Positions 56,223 to 64,000 of a stretch of 64,000 bases of DNA are shown in pieces (positions within the stretch are counted from its first letter, which is position 1; each line of letters begins with the position of its first letter). The position numbers and the translations under genes were made by a program. Where the stretch lies: the NCBI GenBank assembly GCA_002099365.1, contig MSED01000001.1, positions 2,976,001 through 3,040,000 on the forward strand. Direction: 5' to 3'. The DNA comes from Phialophora verrucosa. Its lineage: Eukaryota; Ascomycota; Eurotiomycetes; Chaetothyriales; Herpotrichiellaceae. The notes beneath the pieces were generated by a model. That model saw only the letters and a list, made by a program, of their open reading frames with translations. It was not told the DNA's origin and did not search any database.

Positions 56223-56889
56223 GTTGAAAGCAATCCCTGTGGTGTCCAAAAAATGGAGGAGAAAAAGACCCCCCAGGAACAAAGCAGCAGATGTCAAAGG
56301 TGCTTCGGCAAGGTCGGAGGAGGAAGGCTTCGTGTCTAATGCCTTTGGGGAGAACCGACCGGGGTTCTGAGCCACGATTCCACTCAAACAAGCAAGGCCA
56401 CCAACCGAGGTTCTACAGAGACAGGCCGCCAATTGACGAATACGAGTCGCAATGGATGGCCCAAAGGTGTTTAGCGTGACGGCAAATGGTGGTCGCGGGA
56501 TCTTGGGCTTTCAACTTGCACGACTCGTTGAGCGTCTTTAGGCACCCGCCAAACCAAGCCCGGTCTGCGTGGTCTGCCTAGATCACAATCCTCCCAGAGA
56601 TTTTGAACTGGTCTTACGCGCCACGTTTGGGGTTGACCGACTTCTGCATGTACCAGGAGGCTCGCTGCATCTTCATCGACAGCACTCCGTAACATGTCCC
56701 ACTCAACCCCACGAACTTTGGCTCAGTGGGATGCTACTATCAGGATTTCAAGCCGGCTAGTGGTCCACAGGAGCAGTTAATCGAGGCTGAGGCTAAAAAT
56801 TCTGTTGCACGTCGCGGATACTTGAACACGTTTCATCGTATCTACGAACATGACCAGCCTGCCAAAGGCAGACGTCCTGGTCAAACTCC
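56223..56889. other. Intergenic, SDR promoter and BVMO2 3' flank
   Basis: 667 bp; no gene recognised. Confidence 0.4.
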
Positions 56890-58834
56890 TTACTCCACGG
56901 ACCACTCGGTGTCGTCCGAGCGGATGTATGGGGACAAACCTGCCACGTCCTTGGTCAGTACCGCCTTGACGCTTCCATTCCCAAGGAACATGAAGCGGTT
57001 TCGGTACCAGGATTCCATCTCGTAGTCCTCCATCCTTGGATCTTTGATCGTCTTCAGGAAGTGAATGGTCTAGGACGAGCTAATCAGCCTATGGCGGAGT
57101 CTCGATTTGGGGGATTCCAATGGTTTCGCGTACCGAGCCCGGCCACAGATAGATGCGGTTCTTGATGCGGCCATCCTTGAACCAGCTGCGACATTCTTCA
57201 TTCCAGACGGTCGTCTTGTGGTACTCGTCCAGGTAACTGTAGATCTCATCCACGGCTTCCTGCTTGACTTGGATACTCTTCAGACCCTCGTGCTGGATTT
57301 TCTTCATCAGCTTGATGGCGTGTTCAATTGTCGTTTCGATGCTAGGGAGCAATGTGCCATTTGACCAGGTAGCCCCCGGGCCGACAATGGTGTAATAGTT
57401 GGGGAATCTGGAAGTCAATGGGTCAGCGTCAGTGTCAGTGCTAGTATCGGAATCAGAACCCCTTCGAAGGCTCCATTTGCTCCTACCTGGGTGCCGAGAC
57501 GCCAAAGTATAGATTGGGTCCTTGGGCCCAGTCCTCGTCGATCGACCTTCCTTGGCCGTTGATCACTTTGAACGCAGGTTTGAAAGCTGGGTTGAAGCCA
57601 GTGGCGCAGACTAAGACGTCCATCTTCTTATGGACGCTGGCGCCACGGCTATCCTTGATGGTCATGCCGTCTTTGGTGACCTGTTCTATGCTCTCGCACA
57701 CGATCGGCTCGACGTTGGGTTCTACCAAAGCCTCCAAGAATCCAGTGCCCGGTGTGAGTCGGCGACAGCCGGGCGAGAACTTGGGAATGATGAACTCCCT
57801 CAGATCGGCATGGTCGCCCATCTTCTCAGTCATCAGTTCCGTCAAGACTTTCCGGAAGAAGTTGTTCAGCTCGGACCCTCGCTGGTATGCGCCGAACAGG
57901 GTGTTGAACTCTGCTTCTGTCCGCTTCCGGAAATCCAGGTGGTAGGTTGGGTCTTCGATGAACTTTTTCTTGTCGTCTTCCGTGAAGATGTACTGGTTCT
58001 TCTGTTTCTTTGTCAGGTCGCTGCTCATAGGTCCTGCTCCGAAAGGACCACTGATCCAGGTCGGACTACGCATATAGACCTGGACTTGTCTGCAGATTTT
58101 CTGTAACTGCGGCACAATCTGCACGCTGCTGGAGCCGGTGCCAATAACACCGACAACTTTGTCAGTGAGATCGACGCCATGGTCCCAGGCGGCCGAGTGC
58201 ATCAACGGGCCCTCGAAATCGTCGAGGCCCGGGACATCAGGCCATTTCCAGTTGTTGAGAATGCCAGTTCTGTATGTCAGAGAGGATGTCTGGATAGACG
58301 GGCGACAAGACGCATACCTGTGCCATTCACGAAGCAGTGTGCCCAATCTCGCTTCAACTCTTTAGTCTCTTGGTCCTCTAGGGTCAACTTCCAGATTCCA
58401 TCCGAGTCGCTCCACTCGGCTTCGATGACTTTGGTTTTGAAAGTGATGTACCGGTAGCAGTCGTGCCTCTTGGCGAATCCTTTGAAGTACTCCTCGATCT
58501 CACCGCCGCCGGCGTAGTAACTGGACCAGTCGGGCTTGGGATCGAACGTGAAGGTGTAAATGTGCGCAGGAATGTCACACGCCACCCCTGGATAGGTGTT
58601 TTCCAGCCACGTGCCGCCGACCTCGCCGTTTTTCTCATAGATGCTCAGCTCCCACGATCCCGGCACCAGCATCTTGTTCAGTTTGTAGGCAAGACATAAT
58701 CCCGACGCGCCTGCCCCGGCGCATGCAATCCTGAGTTTCGAAGGCTTGGAATGATACTGGTCGATAATTCGAGTCGTGTCCTCGGCCTTTGGATATTCGA
58801 AGTGGTCGATCTGACCGATCCCGCTGTCACCCAT
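56890..58834 (-). CDS. Baeyer-Villiger-type FAD monooxygenase 2, one bad junction
   Basis: Exons 58834-58318, 58269-57487, 57407-57134 and 57069-56890. The last two introns (79 and 64 nt) join perfectly and give the C-terminus YLWPGS-TIHFLKTIKDP..WSVE. Expected length is about 584 residues. Motifs: FAD Rossmann GAGASG, GGTWLENTYPGVACDIPAH, the Baeyer-Villiger fingerprint region FEGPLMHSAAWD, the NADPH motif GTGSSSVQ and ATGF. Problem: the only visible donor (GTATGC at 58317) and acceptor (ACAG at 58270) bounding the first intron join phase 1 to phase 2, so the coding length is off by one. The break falls in the conserved NGTG-ILNNWKWP segment. Either a small indel lies there, making the gene non-functional, or the splice is unusual. 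It shares a 459-bp divergent promoter with the acyl-CoA ligase. Confidence 0.8.
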
Positions 58835-59293
58835 GGTGCTGGCGTAGTAATCCTTGAGCCCGACGTGCTATACAATGAGATGTGACCTCTGGAGGGAAGC
58901 AAGACGGAGGCAAGTCAGACCAGGGCCACTCTTCGAGTTGAGGTGTCCAACAACATACCTCCCCTGACTTTGAACAACTCGTATCTACCAACGGCAGCGC
59001 TACGACTCGCATTGGAGTCACATCCCAACGGGGATCCCACACGCCGGCCCGTCGACGCGTGTATTGGTTTATTACTCCCCTGGGATCGCACGGGTTGTGC
59101 CACCCGGTCTTGCTGGGCATTGTGTGCCCTGCCGGGGAGACGGACACAGAGTCGTCAGAACTGGGTGGTCGTACATTACGAGTCGAGACCGCCAAGGAAA
59201 TAGGTAAGCAACTAAAGTTGCTCACGCCCACAAGACCTTTCTTCGTCCTATTGTTCCCAGAAGGTTTGTCTTCGCTAAGCTGCGAGAACGAAG
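58835..59293. promoter_or_regulatory. Divergent promoter, BVMO2 and acyl-CoA ligase
   Basis: 459 bp between divergent ATGs. No coding or motif call. Confidence 0.45.
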
Positions 59294-61063
59294 ATGCCTA
59301 TCTCATCAAACTACCCGGATATCGAGCTTCGAGAATGTGACATCTTCTCTTTTCTCTTTGACCGGACTAAGAGTGACCGGGAGTTTCCTGAAGACAAAGG
59401 TATGGCCGTTCGCAAAATCCATGAGGACGCAATTGACAGAGACACTGCAGTGATTTTCCAGGACGCGACCGACACCCTCGAGCCACTGACATTTGGACAA
59501 GTCCGCGACCAGGCTGCCGGGTTTGGCGCAGCACTCCGCGACGCCTGCGGCCTTCGCATCGGCGACGTGGTCGGCCTTTTTACGCCGAATAGTATCGACG
59601 TACCCTGCGTTGTCCTTGGAGCGTTATGGGCCGGGGCCGTGATATCCCCCGCTAACCCGGGCTATACTGCAACGGAGCTTGAATATCAGCTCAAGGATAG
59701 CGGCGCCAAGTATCTGGTCTCGCATGTGTCGGCCCTTCCTCTCGCTCGACAGGTCTGTGCCCGAGTTGGCATCCCAGACTCCCACATCTTTCTAGTGGGC
59801 AAGAAGTCAGAGACGGAATGGACGTGTCATCACTGGACGAGTTTGAAGAGCGACAAGCCTGGCCGCGGACGTCGGCCACCAGCGAGCCAGCTGGACCCGA
59901 AGCAGGACCTCGCATTTCTCTCGTACTCCTCCGGCACCACGGGCAGACCCAAAGGGGTCGAGCTGACCCACTACAATGTGGTGGCGAATATTCAACAGAT
60001 TCGTGGCCAGGAACCAGTGTCATGGGATGGTTCAATAACCGTGCCGAACATCCCCAACGCGCCCAAGTCTGGTGATAAGATACTTGCCTGTCTTCCGTTC
60101 TTCCACATCTACGGCATGACGTGTCTGCTCATCAATCCGCTGTACACCGGAGTTCACTGTGTGTTGATGGACCGGTTCGAGATCGAAAACTGGTGCCAGG
60201 TCGTGGATAAATTTCAGATTACCGTCGGCTATATCGTCCCCCCCATTGTGCTTTTACTCTGTAAGCACCCTGCGGTCGACAAATACGATCTGGGCTCGCT
60301 CCGGATATGTTCTTCGGGAGCCGCGCCGCTGACGAGGGAGCTTGTCGAGGCGGCCTTCGCCAAAAGGAAGCTTCGCGTGAAGCAAGGGTATGGCTTGACT
60401 GAAACTTCGCCCACCCTGTTTGCAATGCGTTGGCAGGACTGGCACGAGAGAGTCGGCACCACTGGCCTGCTCGTACCCAACATGTTGGCCAAGTTCTGCA
60501 CGGTGCCCGAACGAGAAGGCGAAGAGGCGGTGGAACTACCTCGCGGACAGGTTGGGGAGCTCTACGTGACGGGGCCAAACATCTTCAAGGGATACCACAA
60601 CAATCCTGTGGCGACTGCTGAGTGCCTTCGTGACGGTTGGTTCAGGACTGGCGATGTTGGGTCTATGGATGCCGAAGGCAATCTGACCATTACCGACCGG
60701 GCAAAGGAGCTCATCAAGTACAAAGGCTTCCAAGTCGCGCCAGCGGAGCTGGAGGGTGTCCTTGTGGATCACGACCTCGTCGACGACGTGGCGGTTATTG
60801 GCATGCCGCTGCCCCACCAGGCAACCGAAGGACCTCGAGCATACATTGTCAGGAAGGGCGGTATGGAGGCCGTCCAGAATGGCGACGATCAGAAAATCAT
60901 GGAATGGCTGAACAGTCGCGTAGCCAACCACAAGAAATTACGAGGTGGAATCCGGTTCGTTTCCACTATTCCCAAAAGCCCGAGTGGGAAGATTCTGAGG
61001 AGAGTCCTCAAAGACACCGTCCGGCAAGAAGTGCTGCGATCAGAGTCGAGAAGCAAGTTATAA
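59294..61063 (+). CDS. Peroxisomal acyl-CoA ligase (4CL-like)
   Basis: An intronless 589-residue AMP-forming ligase. ATP-binding motif YSSGTTGRPKG is at about residues 211-221; LPFFHIYGM, YGLTETS (about 367-373), GWFRTGDVG, the hinge and AMP-binding TDRAKELIKYKGFQVAPAELE, and the catalytic Lys region PKSPSGKILRR follow. The arrangement is that of 4-coumarate-CoA ligase-like enzymes, which activate aromatic, cyclic or medium-chain acids. It ends SRSKL, a canonical PTS1. Function in context: makes the CoA thioester that the acyl-CoA dehydrogenases then oxidise. The long N-terminus (DIELRECDIFSFLFDR) is typical of fungal members. Divergent from BVMO2. Confidence 0.95.
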   Translation: MPISSNYPDIELRECDIFSFLFDRTKSDREFPEDKGMAVRKIHEDAIDRDTAVIFQDATDTLEPLTFGQVRDQAAGFGAALRDACGLRIGDVVGLFTPNSIDVPCVVLGALWAGAVISPANPGYTATELEYQLKDSGAKYLVSHVSALPLARQVCARVGIPDSHIFLVGKKSETEWTCHHWTSLKSDKPGRGRRPPASQLDPKQDLAFLSYSSGTTGRPKGVELTHYNVVANIQQIRGQEPVSWDGSITVPNIPNAPKSGDKILACLPFFHIYGMTCLLINPLYTGVHCVLMDRFEIENWCQVVDKFQITVGYIVPPIVLLLCKHPAVDKYDLGSLRICSSGAAPLTRELVEAAFAKRKLRVKQGYGLTETSPTLFAMRWQDWHERVGTTGLLVPNMLAKFCTVPEREGEEAVELPRGQVGELYVTGPNIFKGYHNNPVATAECLRDGWFRTGDVGSMDAEGNLTITDRAKELIKYKGFQVAPAELEGVLVDHDLVDDVAVIGMPLPHQATEGPRAYIVRKGGMEAVQNGDDQKIMEWLNSRVANHKKLRGGIRFVSTIPKSPSGKILRRVLKDTVRQEVLRSESRSKL

Positions 61064-62029
61064 ATTAGCCTAGGCCGTACTGGGTAATCCACCAGGCCTG
61101 AAGCGGAATGACATCTGTGGCATCGCGGATTATCCTTGTTCCGTATGAGTTCGCGCTAGTATCCCCTTGCATCGAGTGACTGGCAACTTGGAAGGTTCCC
61201 CGATGCCGTGTAATGACGAATGCCAAGGACAGCTTAGCACGTGACTCGCTCCCGCGTTCAGTGTGAGTCAGTTCGGAGGACTTGGATAGATTCAGAGAGG
61301 GGTCGGGGCGTGACGCCTGAGTATATACTTACAAAGGGCTTTGGTATCATTACAACGGGTCTGAAAGACCCGTCTGGCCCATGGCGCCATAGCGCGGTCT
61401 TTACACACCCTCGGATAACCTTCCCAGCCGCGCCACGTCGCTCTTTTCATGTTACTTTCGGCTTTGGTCAGATTTATCATCGCATCACGAACCTCTCGCC
61501 TTCTTTTGCCGGAAAGTGTAATGGTGCTTCATCTCTGCGCGCCGAAGCCGTCATATGGGGGATGTGACGAAGCTCAAAGGTGCTGTCACAGCGAATCAAT
61601 CGCCGCTCAGAGTAGGGCACGAAGAATACACGCTAATCAGCCACATTCCGGCCCAGAACACTGAGGACGATGCCAACCGCTTTGCGAGCACATCAATAAC
61701 AATGACCAGCACAACTGGCAAACTGGTACGAAGAATCAACCTCATAGCACAACTGGAAGGGATCTTTTCGGCCCGAGAAGATAAACGAGCCCCAGCAATG
61801 GCCCGCGATGCCCAGTAGGCTCCAACTTGCGATACAGGGGCAGAGGTCCATTGTCATTTGATTGCAGTTTGGGAGGCGACACCAAAATCAAGCAGAGCGC
61901 CAACCACAGGGAAGCAAAGTCCCGTCGCAGGCATAAGCCAAGTTGCGCTTTGCTACCTCCACGCCTGGCATCGCAAGCATCAACGCGAACCACCTTCAGC
62001 ACTGGTCTTCCCCACGGCCTTTCTCCTCG
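61064..62029. other. Intergenic with TGAGTCA site
   Basis: 966 bp without a supported gene. A GCACGTGACTC block at 61237-61247 and an AP-1/bZIP-type TGAGTCA at 61264-61270 occur close together; significance unknown. Confidence 0.4.
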
Positions 62030-62803
62030 TTATGTCAGGAGCCCACCATCGACAATGGTGACCGAACCAGTCTGGAAACTCGCATCATCGCTGAGAAGGT
62101 ATACAATAGCATTGGCAAGCTCTTCCGACTCGGCGCCTCGGCGAAGAGCTATCTGTTCGATGACCGGGTCGAGGTTGCCTGGGCCTCCTGCCGTGATCCC
62201 CGGCGTCAAGACCAGCCCGGGCGCAACGGCGTTGACTCTGATACCCGAGGGGCCGTACTCTTGAGCAGCGGCCTTTGTGAGACCGATCACACCGGATTTA
62301 GCGGCAGAGTAGAGGCTGAGTTTGGGCGTTCCAGTGACGCCTGATGTCGAGGCGACGTTGACGATGCTCGCCCCGGTCGACATATGCTTGAGCTGTGCGC
62401 GCATGCAGTTGAAAGTGCCTCTGAGGTTAGTGTCGACCGTCTTCTCGAATTCGAGGTCGGTCTTTTCTTCAAGCCGACAGAACCGCTCCAGTCCCATCCC
62501 GGCTACGTTGGCAGCATGGTCGAGCTTGCCGAAGTCGGCCACCACGCCATCTATCCATCGATTGACCTCCGACGCCTTCCCCACGTCCACCACTGTTGTC
62601 GTGACACGTTGCCCTGGCGAGGAGCCGAGCCTGCGCAGCTTATCGGACACCTTTGTAAGGTTGACTTCATTGATGTCGGCAACGGCCACGGACGCTCCCC
62701 GAGACCAGAGTGCTTCGACAGTGGCGAGGCCAATGCCGGACGCCCCCCCTGTGACGGACACTACCTTTTCCGCAAAAGATTGCACATAGTCACAACTCTC
62801 CAT
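62030..62803 (-). CDS. Short-chain dehydrogenase/reductase
   Basis: A single-exon 257-residue classical SDR. Cofactor motif TGGASGIG is at residues 18-25, an acidic Asp after strand 2 (VAVADIN) suggests NAD preference, NVAG stands in place of NNAG, the catalytic Ser is in VASTSG, and YSAAK carries the Tyr/Lys pair. The C-terminus has the usual INDPVIEQIALRRGAESEEL-like loop and SVTIVDGG. No PTS1 (ends LLT). It could oxidise or reduce a ring alcohol/ketone in the cytosol. It is the last complete gene of the run. Confidence 0.92.
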   Translation of the reverse strand: MESCDYVQSFAEKVVSVTGGASGIGLATVEALWSRGASVAVADINEVNLTKVSDKLRRLGSSPGQRVTTTVVDVGKASEVNRWIDGVVADFGKLDHAANVAGMGLERFCRLEEKTDLEFEKTVDTNLRGTFNCMRAQLKHMSTGASIVNVASTSGVTGTPKLSLYSAAKSGVIGLTKAAAQEYGPSGIRVNAVAPGLVLTPGITAGGPGNLDPVIEQIALRRGAESEELANAIVYLLSDDASFQTGSVTIVDGGLLT

Positions 62804-63909
62804 GGTAGTACTGGATTCGACCGAAGTAAGTGTTCACTGCGTTCCGAACCTGTGCACCAGCGTGTGGAAGGGTCGCGGAGCTGGGTGTACGACCATGCAA
62901 GGTCATACTGTAGCACCCGTAGTCTAAATGGGCGTACAAAGGCCAGGTCAATCAACTCGTGCCTGAGCTTCAATGCTGCGAAGAATCCATCTCCGAAACG
63001 CTGGTCCCAATTAGAGAAAATCGTCCCCGGGTATCGTATGTTTCGAGGGGCTGCATTCTTGTCTTCCACCGGCCGTTGTGGCTCCGGCCCTGTTGAGGTC
63101 AAAAATGCCCTAATTTTACTGCGTAGGCTTGAGGTTTCAGGACCCCAAAGTCTGTTTACCTGTCGGCCATTGCGCATGCGGGGGGGCATTGTCGCCGCGC
63201 CATTGCAGGCCGCGGGTGTCGGGACAAGGACACAAAATTACACAGTGACGGTCCTAAATTGAGGGTCATTACAGCGCTCGCGTCTTCTTGTACCAATGCT
63301 GAGTCGAACAGTGCAAGAAGAATAGGAATTCATGGCAACGTTGTACATCACGTTTCAGATCTTTTTCACCGTGGGCACTGGTTGCTGTCGGGGTACAGTA
63401 ATTTCTGTTTTCGGTGGTGATATTCTTGTTCTCTTCTAGGAGAAATCAGATCCCGAGCCTCGAATCCCTTGTGCGGGAGGGGTTCTCAAAACCCAAGCGC
63501 ATTATCGGCCAGGTCCAGCCGACAGGCCGGGCAGCATTGGCAAAGAACCGCGATTGTGTGAAGCGCGGATCTTGGATCGTATCGCCACCCACACACGCAC
63601 CCTGGTCATTCCGAGTTATGTCTGTATGCGGGACAAATGGGCCTCGGGGCTCCAGGTCTGGTGGGCCCAGCACATGCCGGCGCCCCGAAGTGCACAAGCA
63701 TCGAAAATCACGATACGGTCCTCTCCCAGGCATCCTAACCGTGGGGGAGGAGACTGATCCTTCGACGAGCGTTCTCACAGCAACAAGGTCCTGAGTGACG
63801 TGTTGCGGCTTCAAATGCCTTTCAGGCTCAGCCTTTTTGAACGTCCTGGAAGACCTTGTGGCTGGGATTCAAAGCAGCAATTGCACTCTGTACTCCGCTG
63901 TGTCTCGCT
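62804..63909. other. Intergenic, 1.1 kb
   Basis: No supported gene; frames here are stop-limited shadows. Confidence 0.4.
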
Positions 63910-64000
63910 ATGGCAATCACAGCGTCACAACCGCCGCGGATGGAAGCCACCAAGTGGCCGCTCATCATCGGCGCGGCAATACTGGTCATCATTGTCCTCG
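63910..64000 (+). CDS. Membrane-anchored protein, 5' fragment only
   Basis: An ATG at 63910 opens a frame that runs off the window: about 15 polar residues, then a hydrophobic helix WPLIIGAAILVIIVL. This is the layout of a P450 N-terminal signal anchor, but 30 residues cannot prove it; any type II or single-pass membrane protein would fit. Confidence 0.4.
   Translation, partial: MAITASQPPRMEATKWPLIIGAAILVIIVL

Noticed and set aside
62384..63262. 292-residue frame on the plus strand
   Set aside because: Mostly antisense to the SDR at 62030-62803; composition is shadow-like.
1..64000. tRNA, rRNA, CRISPR or bacterial operon features
   Set aside because: None seen on either strand; introns and gene families are clearly fungal.

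Overview
The window looks like nuclear DNA of a filamentous ascomycete (Pezizomycotina). Most genes have short introns (about 48-120 nt, GTRNGT donors, CTRAC-like branch sites, YAG acceptors). The gene families are typical of that group: a HET-domain protein, a LaeA-like methyltransferase, Zn2Cys6 and DUF3425-bZIP regulators, a FunK1 kinase relic, GH125 and many P450/FAD/SDR oxidoreductases. I cannot place it in an order.

Layout. 0-5 kb: a decayed FAD hydroxylase and an intact housekeeping gene (DNA polymerase delta subunit Cdc27/POLD3). 5-9 kb: a 13-bp minisatellite, a trichodiene-oxygenase-type P450 and a LaeA-like methyltransferase. 9-15.8 kb: gene-poor sequence with a 39-bp-arm hairpin, a zinc-cluster fragment and a broken FunK1 kinase pseudogene. 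15.8-22.7 kb: a HET-domain gene, a secreted GH125 mannosidase with a 621-bp Mutator-like MITE (9-bp target duplication) upstream, and a zinc-finger-like gene.

23.7-62.8 kb is a dense run of catabolic-type genes, many in divergent pairs. In order: acyl-CoA dehydrogenase 1, a fungal transcription factor, PEP mutase/isocitrate lyase-type lyase, cyclase-family hydrolase, tail-anchored cytochrome b5, P450-2, two-domain VOC protein, SnoaL-like protein, epoxide hydrolase (nonsense codon), Baeyer-Villiger-type monooxygenase 1 (three nonsense codons), Dabb protein, bZIP regulator, P450-3 (paralogue of P450-2), SDR, acyl-CoA dehydrogenase 2, NmrA-like reductase, SDR, Baeyer-Villiger-type monooxygenase 2 (one splice junction out of frame), acyl-CoA ligase and SDR. 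A membrane-anchored protein starts at the right edge.

Five proteins of this run end in a canonical peroxisomal PTS1 (SRL, SRL, SKL, SKL, SKL): both acyl-CoA dehydrogenases, the acyl-CoA ligase, one SDR and the SnoaL-like protein. No polyketide synthase, NRPS, terpene synthase or prenyltransferase is visible. The best reading is a degradative (or late-modifying) cluster. P450s fed by the cluster's own cytochrome b5 hydroxylate a hydrophobic, probably polycyclic substrate. Baeyer-Villiger enzymes, hydrolases and lyases open rings. A CoA ligase and acyl-CoA dehydrogenases then shorten the acids in the peroxisome. Several ring-opening genes carry apparent disabling lesions, so the pathway in this strain may be decaying or conditionally decoded. 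The substrate is unknown.
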